The translations under genes and the position numbers were made by a program. The notes beneath the pieces were generated by a model. The model worked only from the letters and a program-made list of their open reading frames with translations. It did no database searches and was not told where the DNA came from. 64,000 bases of DNA from SB21 sp964415295 (GTDB taxonomy: Bacteria > CLD3 > SB21), in contig CAYPYN010000002.1 in the NCBI GenBank assembly GCA_964415295.1, positions 62,001 to 126,000 of the forward strand, written 5' to 3'. Below are positions 1 to 8,589 of this stretch, piece after piece (the stretch's first letter is position 1; each line of letters starts with the position of its first letter).

Positions 1-431
1 GGATTGCAGAAAGAATCTTCCTTGTCTTTCGTAAATACCGGTCCTGCAACCACCTTAAGCCGCTTGTCCAGAGCCGCCCCTACGCTCCCCTTTGCCATCG
101 AATTATTGAGTAAATTGATGATCGGATCGGTGATCTCGCTGCGGATGTAGATGACCGGCATGCTGTCTTTCACAGCCTGATCGATGACGTTGTTGATCGT
201 CCCAATGAGACCGTCCGACATTTTGGCCAGGTTCTCATATTGCGACACGGTGCCTGTGGTACTCTCCTGGATGTCAATGACCACCAAGGCCGCCTTTGGC
301 GTTTCGTATTTTTCGATCGGTTTGCCTTCGGAAACCGCCTTGCCCCTATTCTCAAACAGAATCAGGTAGACAAAAAGAAATACGACGATCAATACCAAGA
401 CGCCGAGTGTACTGAAAAATATTTTTTTCAT
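1..431 (-). CDS. Isochorismatase-family cysteine hydrolase, membrane-anchored (3' end cut off)
   Basis: An open frame of 143 codons begins at an ATG at 431 and runs off the left edge. Residues 6-26 form a hydrophobic segment (signal anchor or uncleaved signal). The motif VVIDIQES follows at about residue 50, with the aspartate used by cysteine hydrolases of this family, then VIYIRSE in the next beta-strand and FTKDKEDSF near the cut end, where the family places its lysine and substrate-loop residues. The catalytic cysteine would lie beyond the edge and cannot be seen. Family assignment is by motif; the substrate is unknown. It lies just downstream of the alpha/beta hydrolase gene, 29 bases away on the same strand. 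Confidence 0.65.
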   Translation of the reverse strand, partial: MKKIFFSTLGVLVLIVVFLFVYLILFENRGKAVSEGKPIEKYETPKAALVVIDIQESTTGTVSQYENLAKMSDGLIGTINNVIDQAVKDSMPVIYIRSEITDPIINLLNNSMAKGSVGAALDKRLKVVAGPVFTKDKEDSFCN

Positions 432-460
432 GATGAAATCTCCGGATAAGTAATGGATCT

Positions 461-1270
461 TTACTCTCTCAAAAACTCGCGTATGGAGCGCCAGTAAAAA
501 TCCGGATAAACGAATTCCAGGTTATTATGTCCGCCGCCGGGGATGGAGACGAATTTCTTCACGCCGGAATATTTTTCATACAGTTCTATCCCCAATCTTT
601 GCGGGATCACTTCGTCCGCATCGCCGTGAATGACGAGCAGAGGGCATTTGACCTTGCCGATCTTATCCATGGATGGAAAGGGTTCACCCACAAGAAACAG
701 TAAACCGCCCAATCCGTGCGCTTTGGCATATTCCGTTCCTGATGAGAGCGGCGTGATCAGCACGAGCTTCGCAATGTCCTGATCCTGTGCGGCATCAACG
801 GCGACGGTCGTACCGATGGAACGGCCGTAAAGGATCACGTCGTTCATCCGGTAGCCGAGCTCCTGCGTAACATAACGCAGCGCCGTCCTTCCGTCGATAT
901 AGATCCCTTCTTCCGAAGGGCTTCCTTCGCTTCCGGCATAGCCTCTATAACTCACCACCAGTACATCATATCCCATTTCGAACAGTTTCGCCGCGCCGCT
1001 GATACGGTGATACATGTTTCCCGCATTGCCGTGAAAATAAACGATGATCTTCGAGCGGACCGTATCTTTCTTATCGGCAAAATACAGCCCCTGGATCGTC
1101 AGACTATCGGAAGTTCGGATGTTGACCAATCGAATGTATTCCGGCAGGTCTTGTTGGGGTATGATCGTGCTCCTATCCGGATGAAAAGACATCCAGTTGA
1201 CGAGTCCGTTGCAGGAGGAAAGGCAAAGCAGCGCGATCATTAAAGGCAGGACTATTGGCCATTCGCGCAA
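461..1270 (-). CDS. Alpha/beta hydrolase lipoprotein (BEM46/ABHD13-like)
   Basis: The serine-hydrolase core is clear: an oxyanion-type HGNAGN motif, the nucleophile elbow GRSIG, an acid loop HGDADEVIP and a catalytic-histidine loop GGGHNN, in the normal order. I place the start at a TTG at 1270. This gives a 19-residue signal ending in the lipobox LSSC, and the G-rich run AGGGGG just upstream can act as ribosome-binding site. An in-frame ATG at 1372 would add 34 residues encoded almost entirely by the inverted repeat at 1271-1352 and has no ribosome-binding site. Likely a lipid-anchored esterase or acyl hydrolase facing the periplasm; substrate unknown. Start confidence is moderate, family confidence high. 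Confidence 0.8.
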   Translation of the reverse strand: MREWPIVLPLMIALLCLSSCNGLVNWMSFHPDRSTIIPQQDLPEYIRLVNIRTSDSLTIQGLYFADKKDTVRSKIIVYFHGNAGNMYHRISGAAKLFEMGYDVLVVSYRGYAGSEGSPSEEGIYIDGRTALRYVTQELGYRMNDVILYGRSIGTTVAVDAAQDQDIAKLVLITPLSSGTEYAKAHGLGGLLFLVGEPFPSMDKIGKVKCPLLVIHGDADEVIPQRLGIELYEKYSGVKKFVSIPGGGHNNLEFVYPDFYWRSIREFLRE

Positions 1271-1352
1271 TCCCCCTAACCCCCTTTGAAAGGGGGAATG
1301 GTCAGTACCGTATTTGTATTTGCCCCCCTTGAAAAGGGGGATATAGGGGGAT
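1271..1352. repeat. Inverted G/C-run repeat pair
   Basis: Two oppositely oriented copies of a short element with C5-TTT/GAAA-G5 and a trailing AGGGGGA stretch lie at about 1271-1299 and 1320-1352. Each copy is itself a small hairpin (CCCCCTTTCAAAGGGGG on one strand). This looks like one of the short interspersed repeats found many times per genome in diverse bacteria; only this pair is in the window. It abuts the 5' end of the hydrolase gene and may supply its ribosome-binding site. Confidence 0.7.
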
Positions 1353-1397
1353 TTTCTTTTTGGAAGATTCATAACAACTCAGACTTAGAAAATATGA

Positions 1398-2060
1398 TTA
1401 CTTCTTCTTAAGAACGATATGCGCCGCTTTTTCAGACGGCATATAGTCAACGGTCTCATATCCGAGTTGGGATAAATTGATACCGTGCCACAAACTCTCA
1501 CCATTGCCAAGCAATACGGGCGATACCGCGATATGCATTTCGTCCACTAACTTTGCGCTCAGATATTGCCGGATAGTATTCACGCCGCCGCCTAAACGGA
1601 TGTCCTTTCCTTTGGCGCCCGCCCTGGCCAACTTCAGAGCGGCTTCGATCCCGTCGGTGATAAAGTGAAATGTGGTTCCTCCCTCCATCTCAATGGACGG
1701 CCTCGCATGATGGGTCAATATATAAACGGGTGTATGGTAAGGCGGATTATTTCCCCACCACCCTTTCCACGATTCATCTTGCCAGGGGCCTCTTATCGGA
1801 CCGAACATATTACGTCCCAGTATCCATGCTCCGATATTTTCAAATCCTTTCACTGCAAAATTATTATCAATGCCTGTGGAACCGCCCTGACTGCCGCTGC
1901 CGAGCATCTCGCCGTGCATAGCCTGGAATGTCTTCGTATGCAAGACCCACTCATGCAAGGCCATGCCGCCCACGCCCATGGGATTTTCAAGGCTTTGATC
2001 GGGCCCGGCTCCAAATCCGTCAATGGAAACGCTATAACACAAAACTTTTAATTTGCTCAT
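1398..2060 (-). CDS. Dihydrofolate reductase-family protein (RibD C-terminal type)
   Basis: 220 residues, a usual length for stand-alone RibD_C/YyaP-like reductases. Visible hallmarks are the N-terminal strand leading into SIDGFGAGPDQS, a central FHFITDGIEAALKLA stretch and the nucleotide-binding segment IRLGGGVNTIRQYL followed by DEMHIAVSPVLLGNG. These place it with NADPH-dependent pteridine/flavin-pathway-like reductases of unknown substrate, not with canonical folate DHFR (FolA). ATG start at 2060. It is the first of a minus-strand run with the hydrolase, 27 bases or more upstream of it. Confidence 0.8.
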   Translation of the reverse strand: MSKLKVLCYSVSIDGFGAGPDQSLENPMGVGGMALHEWVLHTKTFQAMHGEMLGSGSQGGSTGIDNNFAVKGFENIGAWILGRNMFGPIRGPWQDESWKGWWGNNPPYHTPVYILTHHARPSIEMEGGTTFHFITDGIEAALKLARAGAKGKDIRLGGGVNTIRQYLSAKLVDEMHIAVSPVLLGNGESLWHGINLSQLGYETVDYMPSEKAAHIVLKKK

Positions 2061-2115
2061 CGGTTTCTTTCTTTTGTCTGTGAATTAATACTATTCAAAC
2101 ATCTTATCACAGATC

Positions 2116-2709
2116 TCATAGCCAGATCATCACAATACTCATGATCATCAGAACGAACAGGACCAATCCCAATGCACGATTCGCTTTTTCCGATCTCAGT
2201 ATTTTCGATATCAGATCGCCAAAGAGGATCCATGAGATCATGCAGGGAACACCGACCAGTCCAAATGTAATGGCAAATAGGAATACACTCAAATGAATAT
2301 TTTCAAGGTGTGGCAGAAATGCGCCCGCGCCGGTGATCGCCATGATCCATGCTTTCGGGTTTACGAACTGCAGGAACAGTCCCTGAAAAAAACCGATCTT
2401 CGCACGGGATTCTACCGAGATATCCGAGCTGAGTTTGCTCAAAACGAATGCGAGGTAGAACAGCCAGACCGAACTTATGATCTTCAGGGCCAAACCAATA
2501 GCAGCGCTTTTTGTGATGAGCTCGGCGATACCATAGCCGGAGGCATAAAGCAGAATAAAGAAGCCAAAAAAAATACCGGACATCAATTTGCTGGAATCTT
2601 TGAATCCATACGTCTTGCCATACGAAAAAAGCAAATAGTTATTCGGTCCCGGCGTAATGGAAGTTACAAAGGCAAATATCAGATATCCTGTAATGTTCAA
2701 TTCCGGCAT
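2116..2709 (-). CDS. LysE/RhtB-family amino-acid exporter
   Basis: 197 residues with about six hydrophobic segments. The family signature TPGPNN sits at residues 20-25 in the first re-entrant/transmembrane stretch, and FVNPKAWIMAITG at about 113-125 matches the second conserved NPKA motif. Function is inner-membrane efflux of an amino acid or similar small metabolite; the substrate cannot be read from sequence. A 75-bp degenerate copy of its internal segment (2531-2607) occurs at 7405-7478, so a paralogue once existed nearby. Confidence 0.85.
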   Translation of the reverse strand: MPELNITGYLIFAFVTSITPGPNNYLLFSYGKTYGFKDSSKLMSGIFFGFFILLYASGYGIAELITKSAAIGLALKIISSVWLFYLAFVLSKLSSDISVESRAKIGFFQGLFLQFVNPKAWIMAITGAGAFLPHLENIHLSVFLFAITFGLVGVPCMISWILFGDLISKILRSEKANRALGLVLFVLMIMSIVMIWL

Positions 2710-3029
2710 GGGAATGGGTCTGAACGATGGAAGACTATGTTCATTTATCGTTTTGTGTCAATTGGTACTGATTGCGGTTAGTCCAATAGATCATAACCAT
2801 GATTCCCGGAAACAAAAGAACCAGCTATGAATACTGAAAATGTAGTTATCCGATTACGATTAGTCAACTCTAATCCATATTTGCATTTTGTGAATTCTTT
2901 CACTATATTTTATACACTCATTCACACCACCGTTTCTTAATTCAGAGACGCTCTCTGAAACACGGCATGATCTCCTCAGTTCAAAAAATACTCCCCCCAT
3001 TACCACCTCACCTGCAGAAAGGAAGGACT
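2710..3029. other. Divergent intergenic region
   Basis: The lysE gene reads left and the secreted-protein gene reads right from here. The stretch is A/T-rich and should contain both promoters, but I see no clear operator, riboswitch or repeat. A strong ribosome-binding site (GAAAGGAAGGA, about 3017-3027) serves the right-hand gene. Confidence 0.5.
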
Positions 3030-4802
3030 ATGAAAAGACTATCGTTTCTCCTGCTGCTGATCGCCTGTTTTACCTTTGTTACCGCAGACACCTACGGACA
3101 GCTGGACCTGGGCAAAGGCAAAGACCTGATCAAGAAAAAAGACAAAAAGAAGGATGAGAAGAAAACCGAGAACAAAGAAACAAAGAAGACGGATGAAAGC
3201 TCCGCTCAAAAAGCCGAATCCGTAAACGCCAAATCCGGCGATACCGGATCCAACGACTGCGAAAAACTTTACAAGACCCTTGAGAATAATATCGATGCCA
3301 TAGAAAAGGCCTATGAAAAAAAGAAGGACTATTCAAACTACTTCAATCAGGCGCAGGCCAACTTCGAGGAACTGGAGAAAAAATGCCCAAAAACCGATGT
3401 CAGCGTTCTCGAACTGAGATTCCGTGCCGTTATGGGTAAAATCGATGAGGCCGAACAACCTGTCGTCGTAAACAAAGATGCGATGTGGAAGGAACACGAG
3501 ACCTTCATGCAGAAATTCCGGGAGGATGCGTACGCTTTGTACAACTCGAGCGTTAATCCCGATTACGCCGTTTCCAACGCCGACGGATTCTACAAACAGG
3601 CTGTGGCCCTGAACTACGATACGCGCAAAGTACTCGCCGATTCGATCGTCTATAAAGTTTGGAAACCTAATGAACTGGAGCGCGGAACCATATGGAACAA
3701 TTACGTCTGGGTTGCTAAGAATTTCTGGGAATTGTACAACGAAAAAGTGGACAAGGAAATAGAGCCTTTTATTAACGAATGTCTGCGTAATGCCCTGAAT
3801 AGCAAAAATTCCGGGACCGATATTGCGGCGGGAAAGAATTGGGCGTACAGCGCCTCCATGATGGTCAAAGCCATGTATGCGATCAATCCCGAATCGCAGA
3901 CGGCGGGCCGATACAAGAAGGATGCGGACAATCTCTATGCCGAATTGCGGGGCCGCATCGGCGCAAAATATTTTACCAGTAAACTGCACGAAGAGAATGC
4001 CATGAAAGTGGTCTTTTCCAAAAAACCGATCACAATAAAAGCCGAGGATCCTGCAAGTTTTACCAATACTTTCAATGCAGGCGATCCGATCTACGCCATG
4101 GGTTATTTTGAGACGGACCTGGCCACGTCATGTTCCAACCGTATGACCTACTGGCTCAACGTGTTCGTAGACATTCCGGCTTATTATACAGGCACGGCCG
4201 ATTTTTACGCTTCCTATCCGGTCACCGCGGTCAACGGAAAACAATCGTATGTCTTTGCGGAGATCGTGACGCCTATTGAAGCCAATCATCAGCCGGAGTG
4301 TCTGGATCTCATGAAGGGATTCAAGAACCTCAAACCCGGAAAACATGTGATCCAGATCGATATCACGAACTACAGCGGCAACCCGATGGCCACGGGCAAA
4401 TTCACGCTGGACTGCGCGTTCGACGGCATGGCAAAACTGGACGCCATGATCAAGCCGTATGAAGAAAAATTAATAGAATCGGTACGTATGCCGAAAGCAG
4501 CAATCAGCAATCCCGCGCTGGAACAGAATATGAAGAATGTACTGAAGGAGATCTATCCCGACGAGACAGCCTTGCGCGTAGTGATCACCGACAAGGACTG
4601 GACGTATGAGCGTAATGCGATAACAGGCATCATCGAATTCCGCTATATCGGAACGACCGTAGCGATCAAGAGAGCCAACGGCGAGTGCCTACTGTACGAT
4701 ATTTCCTTCAAGCAGGATTACAACGGGGCGACCTACGGCGATCTCTGGAAATACGGCGTTGGAGGTAATCAGCCGATCAAGTGTGAGAATGTAATGAAAT
4801 GA
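3030..4802 (+). CDS. Secreted protein of unknown function with Lys/Glu-rich linker
   Basis: I choose the ATG at 3030, preceded by a strong ribosome-binding site, over an in-frame upstream ATG at 2967. The resulting 590-residue protein begins with a typical Sec signal peptide (MKRLSFLLLLIACFTFVTA). A very charged linker of about 40 residues rich in Lys, Asp and Glu follows, then a helical, possibly TPR-like region to about residue 320. The C-terminal half is beta-rich and ends in a segment with several aromatic residues. I do not recognise the family. It is the only complete plus-strand gene in the window and is monocistronic, with its own terminator. Confidence 0.75.
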   Translation: MKRLSFLLLLIACFTFVTADTYGQLDLGKGKDLIKKKDKKKDEKKTENKETKKTDESSAQKAESVNAKSGDTGSNDCEKLYKTLENNIDAIEKAYEKKKDYSNYFNQAQANFEELEKKCPKTDVSVLELRFRAVMGKIDEAEQPVVVNKDAMWKEHETFMQKFREDAYALYNSSVNPDYAVSNADGFYKQAVALNYDTRKVLADSIVYKVWKPNELERGTIWNNYVWVAKNFWELYNEKVDKEIEPFINECLRNALNSKNSGTDIAAGKNWAYSASMMVKAMYAINPESQTAGRYKKDADNLYAELRGRIGAKYFTSKLHEENAMKVVFSKKPITIKAEDPASFTNTFNAGDPIYAMGYFETDLATSCSNRMTYWLNVFVDIPAYYTGTADFYASYPVTAVNGKQSYVFAEIVTPIEANHQPECLDLMKGFKNLKPGKHVIQIDITNYSGNPMATGKFTLDCAFDGMAKLDAMIKPYEEKLIESVRMPKAAISNPALEQNMKNVLKEIYPDETALRVVITDKDWTYERNAITGIIEFRYIGTTVAIKRANGECLLYDISFKQDYNGATYGDLWKYGVGGNQPIKCENVMK

Positions 4803-4874
4803 TCCCTGCGGTGTGTTGTGGTTGGGTGCGCCGTTTAAATGAGGGTTAGACACGCATCCGAATGAATAGAGGCT

Positions 4875-4909
4875 GAAAGCCCCTAAAACGAACAGTTTTA
4901 GGGGCTTTC
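4875..4909 (+). terminator. Rho-independent terminator
   Basis: A perfect 15-bp stem (GAAAGCCCCTAAAAC and its complement) with a 5-base loop is followed by TCTTTAA. It lies 73 bases after the stop of the plus-strand secreted-protein gene. Confidence 0.8.
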
Positions 4910-4959
4910 TCTTTAATATTAGGCGGTAGTTGGGACGTTACATACAGAACAATACATGT

Positions 4960-5154
4960 TTATACTTTCTTTTGCTTAACGAATATCGAAACGACCATGG
5001 ATACGCCGATTATAGACACGATTGTCATCAGAGACCAGCTGATCGGGAATTTTCCGCCAAACGCTTCATTTAACCAGGCCATCTTAAGTCCGACAAAAAC
5101 AAGAACAATTCCCAGTCCATACTTCAGATAGCGGAACTTCTCTATTATTCCCGC
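4960..5154 (-). pseudogene. C-terminal fragment of a TerC/Alx-family membrane protein
   Basis: On the minus strand, 64 codons ending in TAA at 4960 encode FRYLKYGLGIVLVFVGLKM, then a short loop and SWSLMTIVSIIGVSMVVSIF. This is the conserved end of TerC-family proteins (conserved RYLKYGL/FVGxKM pattern). Reading upstream, the frame meets a TAG at 5155-5157 beside a small palindrome (CCGCCTATCGGCGG). No TerC N-terminus follows; tspO starts at 5181-5657 instead. It is therefore the tail of a deleted gene. Confidence 0.7.
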
Positions 5155-5180
5155 CTATCGGCGGTCAGTTCATACATGAC

Positions 5181-5657
5181 TTAATTCAAGACATAATAAC
5201 CGCTATTCAGAATTGCGGCAAAGCTGACCCAGAGCAAGTATGGGATGTTCAAGTACGCGGCCAACGGCCTTACTTTATGGAACAGATACATCATTGAGAC
5301 AATGCTGATCCACAAAAGAAGGATCTCCAAAAGAGCAACGCCGATCAACTTGAAATAAAAGAATAGAAAACTCCATGCAAAGTTCAGCAGCATCTGGATT
5401 GAGAATACGGTGATAGCCAGTAGTCTTTCTTTTGATGCCTGCTCTTTCCAAATGAGAAACAATGAAATTCCCAGAAGTATGTACAGAGAGGTCCATACCG
5501 GACCGAATACCCAATTAGGAGGACTAAAGGAGGGTTTGTTCAACGTTGCATACCATGTGGGGACTTCCTGAGAAGTGAACATTCCTGCTACAGCGCCAAC
5601 CGACAAGGGTAACAACAACGAAACACTTAGTTTGATAATGTTCGGTATATTGGCCAT
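5181..5657 (-). CDS. tspO: TspO/MBR family tryptophan-rich sensory protein
   Basis: About 158 residues with five hydrophobic helices. TspO hallmarks are visible: PTWYATLNKPSFSPPNWVFGPVWTSLY near residues 35-60, a tryptophan at LNFAWSFLFF, and the C-terminal YLLWVSFAAILN. TspO proteins bind porphyrins and related ligands in the membrane and are linked to tetrapyrrole and redox regulation. I prefer the ATG at 5657, because it has AGGA at the right distance; the ATG at 5663 is too close to that site. It sits directly next to the terC remnant. Confidence 0.88.
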   Translation of the reverse strand: MANIPNIIKLSVSLLLPLSVGAVAGMFTSQEVPTWYATLNKPSFSPPNWVFGPVWTSLYILLGISLFLIWKEQASKERLLAITVFSIQMLLNFAWSFLFFYFKLIGVALLEILLLWISIVSMMYLFHKVRPLAAYLNIPYLLWVSFAAILNSGYYVLN

Positions 5658-5683
5658 AAACATTCCTATCTTTTCAGGCTATT

Positions 5684-6433
5684 CTAAAATGTATAGGATA
5701 CCCCAACGGCCACGTAATGGAATAAGGAAAAAGTATATACTTCATCATTATCCGCGCCTCCTTCCAGTATACGATACCCGGCTTTGATCCCAAGCCGATC
5801 GGACAAGTCATAGGATGCAGCGCATAGCACATCTATGGCTCTTCCCTGCGGAGCCGCGAGCGCATCGCCTTCCAAGAGAAAACCAAGCTTTTCGTGTGAA
5901 CGCCAGAATAATCTGAAATTGATGATCGGTACAAAACCAACATTGGATTTCTCACCGAAAACTCCCTGAGACGAAAGCGCAATTCTCGCATCTCTGATCT
6001 TTGCCGTAAATCCTAACCCGCATTCGAGGCCGGGATTCCGCACAAAATCGTAACGGTACGTTAACCTGTATGAATTGAATTTGTAGGAACCTCTCAGATC
6101 GCTATTTGCGAGAAATGTCTTTCCGGCAAATTCAACATCTTGGTCAATTCGCCCTTTGGATTTCACGGTCAATGGGGCGAGTAATAAAGACAGAGTATGG
6201 GCCGAACCAAAAGTGTAATTGAGTTTCATCCTATAGAAAATACCGGAACTCGGCTTCAGATCATCTTTCAAGGAAATAAGAGTACCCCCGTCACCCGGTA
6301 TGCGTATATCATTGTAACCGGTGCTGACAAGGCCTGTTTCAATATCCATACTTGCCTGGGCATGCAATGGCGGCGTCAGACAACCGCTTAGCCATACCAT
6401 CACTACTGCAGCCAGTAAAATTCTTATTTTCAT
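5684..6433 (-). CDS. Outer-membrane beta-barrel protein, small
   Basis: 249 residues with a signal sequence that also contains a possible lipobox (WLSGC at about 14-18). A run of alternating hydrophobic/aromatic beta-strands follows and ends in VAVGVSYTF, a C-terminal phenylalanine typical of outer-membrane barrels. Length suggests an 8- to 10-stranded OmpA/OmpW-like barrel. No specific family is recognised. A cleaved signal peptide after HAQA is an alternative to lipidation. Confidence 0.65.
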   Translation of the reverse strand: MKIRILLAAVVMVWLSGCLTPPLHAQASMDIETGLVSTGYNDIRIPGDGGTLISLKDDLKPSSGIFYRMKLNYTFGSAHTLSLLLAPLTVKSKGRIDQDVEFAGKTFLANSDLRGSYKFNSYRLTYRYDFVRNPGLECGLGFTAKIRDARIALSSQGVFGEKSNVGFVPIINFRLFWRSHEKLGFLLEGDALAAPQGRAIDVLCAASYDLSDRLGIKAGYRILEGGADNDEVYTFSLFHYVAVGVSYTF

Positions 6434-6517
6434 TGTTCCTGAATCCGCTTTAGTTTCTTAATGATCCTTAATGAGATCACAATTGATGTCCCTGAGCATA
6501 AAATGGAACGGGACTTT

Positions 6518-7330
6518 TCAATTCCCTCTTTTCGTCAGTTTCTCTTCCATCTTTATGATCTGCTCTTTCAGCCGTTGTATATCTTCTCTCAACTCATGGT
6601 TTTCATCCTGGATCAAATGTCCGATCTTTTCAACGCCCTCTTCGTTTGTCTTTTGCTGCACTTCGCTCATGGTATTGACCACGATCGCAATGAAAATATT
6701 CAGCGTGGTATAAGAAGCGAGCAGAATGAATATGATGAAATATATATTGGCGAGAGGAAATTCCTTCATAATTTCCCTGGATATCTCAGCCCATCCTTCA
6801 AGTGTCATTATCTGGAATAAGGAAAACATTGAGGCCCCAAGACTGCCGAACCATTCCGGAAAAGCGGCGCCAAAGAGTTTTGTGCCGATGACGGCAAATA
6901 CATAGAACACAAGGGCCAGCAAGACAAAGATCCATCCAAGGCTGGGCAGCGAATGAAGAAGCGACTCAACTATGAAGCGCAGCTTCGGTACATTCTTGAT
7001 AAGACGCAGAGACCTGAAAATCCTTAATGATCTTAATACAGCCAGCGTCCCGGACTCGGGAAGAAGAGCAATGGCTACGATTGAAAAATCGAACACGTTC
7101 CAGCCGCTTCTGAAAAATGAAAACCCATGAGCGTACAGCTTCAAAAGTATTTCCAGAACAAAAACGGTCAGAATTATGCTGTCAATTAAGAGAAGCGTGT
7201 CCCCGATCGACGACATTACTTTATCGGAGGTCTCAAAGCCTATCGTAATTGAATTAAAAACGATCAATCCTATAATAGAATTCTGAACGTATTTACTTTC
7301 AACAAAAGTTTTGAGTCTTTCCCTGTTCAT
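6518..7330 (-). CDS. Voltage-gated cation channel, NaChBac/CavMr-type
   Basis: 270 residues, one six-helix channel domain. The S4 sensor has arginines every third residue (R100, R103, R106, R109). The pore selectivity filter is TLEGWAE at 176-182. Bacterial sodium channels usually read TLESW there; a glycine in place of the serine is the feature associated with the calcium-permeable prokaryotic channel CavMr. Residues 225-270 form a charged, heptad-patterned C-terminal coiled coil, as in the tetramerising tail of this family. The protein would be an inner-membrane homotetramer. Ion selectivity is inference from the filter only. Confidence 0.88.
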   Translation of the reverse strand: MNRERLKTFVESKYVQNSIIGLIVFNSITIGFETSDKVMSSIGDTLLLIDSIILTVFVLEILLKLYAHGFSFFRSGWNVFDFSIVAIALLPESGTLAVLRSLRIFRSLRLIKNVPKLRFIVESLLHSLPSLGWIFVLLALVFYVFAVIGTKLFGAAFPEWFGSLGASMFSLFQIMTLEGWAEISREIMKEFPLANIYFIIFILLASYTTLNIFIAIVVNTMSEVQQKTNEEGVEKIGHLIQDENHELREDIQRLKEQIIKMEEKLTKRGN

Positions 7331-7404
7331 TTCTTCAATAGTTAGTATTTAAGGCATTCCGGTTGATTCATAAGAGTATAATACAATCACTTTTTGATTC
7401 CAAT

Positions 7405-7478
7405 ACCCTATCCGGAGACATAAAGCAGAATAAAGAAACCAGATGATACCGGACATCAACTCTGCAGGAATCAGAGTT
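7405..7478 (-). pseudogene. Degenerate lysE fragment
   Basis: This 75-base stretch matches the lysE gene segment at 2531-2607 in the same orientation (shared blocks such as CATAAAGCAGAATAAAGAA and ACCGGACATCAA) with several substitutions and a small indel that break the frame. It has no flanking coding region. It is the remnant of a second lysE copy or of a local duplication. Confidence 0.65.
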
Positions 7479-7570
7479 CATCCTGGTCTAGTAGTGGAAA
7501 CCTTAATTCTAACTCTTTACTAATACAATTGAGTCGGGCCACCTTCTCAATTCTCATTGACCAGGTCGTT

Positions 7571-8485
7571 CTAGTCCTTAACGCATCGCACATTAAAGCC
7601 GTGCAAAGCAACATGCCAGATTTGTGCCACATTGGCATAACTATAGCCCAAAGAAATGGTCCACGCTGCTACACCACCATCAGCTGACCACCACGTGCTG
7701 TAGAGTCTAACGTCATCAAAATTGCCTTGGTAACCTCGGAAACCACCCGGAAGCGCCGTAAAACCCGACTCATTAGTTGCTCCCACATTAGGGCTCGTCC
7801 AGTGTCCTGATCCCTCCTCTTTAAGCTTTCCTCCAGCCACATCTGTCCCACCTAAGAACGTTATCAAAGTCTTCCACTCCTCTAAACTCGGAATATGCCA
7901 ACCCGGAGGGGCGGATATCATCGCATTTTCCCAATTGTATAAACGTCCATAAACATTATAAGTTGAAGAGTCGTCATTGTAATACCATGACCCACTTGCA
8001 GTCTGATATTCCAAATTCTCTGACATCCACGTCTGCGTTCCAATAGTCACTGTTTTATATAACCGGCCATCACGGGAATCGGTGAAAGTTCCAGTCTGAT
8101 AGAATGCACTTGTCGTCAAGGCTACTTGCAAACCATAACTTGTCGCAACGCTGTTTGTCGCATACGCTCTGAAATAGTATGTCGTGTTTGGGATCAATCC
8201 CGTAATGTGACTAGTGAACGATCCAGTTCCCATGCCTTCAGTTGTTTTGTTATCTTCAATTGTGGGACTTGGAAACGTACTCCAACATATTCCTCTTACT
8301 GTAACAGTATCACCGCCATCGTCGGTTACATTGCCTCCAACACTTGCCGACACGGGCCACGCGTGCATTATCGGATTTGTGTCAACCGTTGGAGGAAGGT
8401 CCACAGTCACAAAGTCCGTACAAGCCACGCTGTTTGATAGAACCAAAATCACTGCAAGTTGAAAGAGGCTTCTGAATGCACCCAT
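7571..8485 (-). CDS. FISUMP-domain lipoprotein
   Basis: I start at the ATG at 8485, giving 304 residues with a lipoprotein signal ending in SVAC. After a linker, residues about 35-125 form a fibronectin-III-like domain (pattern ending PNTTYYFRAYATNS). The C-terminal half is a FISUMP (Fib_succ_major) domain: DGRLYKTVTIGTQTWMSENL, then GRLYNWENAM, PPGWHIPSLEEW, LPGGFRG and a final VRCVKD. This domain is abundant on the surface of Fibrobacteres and Bacteroidetes; its molecular role is not established. Surface-exposed anchoring is likely. Confidence 0.85.
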   Translation of the reverse strand: MGAFRSLFQLAVILVLSNSVACTDFVTVDLPPTVDTNPIMHAWPVSASVGGNVTDDGGDTVTVRGICWSTFPSPTIEDNKTTEGMGTGSFTSHITGLIPNTTYYFRAYATNSVATSYGLQVALTTSAFYQTGTFTDSRDGRLYKTVTIGTQTWMSENLEYQTASGSWYYNDDSSTYNVYGRLYNWENAMISAPPGWHIPSLEEWKTLITFLGGTDVAGGKLKEEGSGHWTSPNVGATNESGFTALPGGFRGYQGNFDDVRLYSTWWSADGGVAAWTISLGYSYANVAQIWHVALHGFNVRCVKD

Positions 8486-8589
8486 GTCTTTACCTTTGTT
8501 GCTATGATGCTGACTAATACAGCGGTTCAGAAACAATTTGCACAGGGCACAATCAATCGTCTTAAAACCCTCTGCAATGCAATAGAGCC

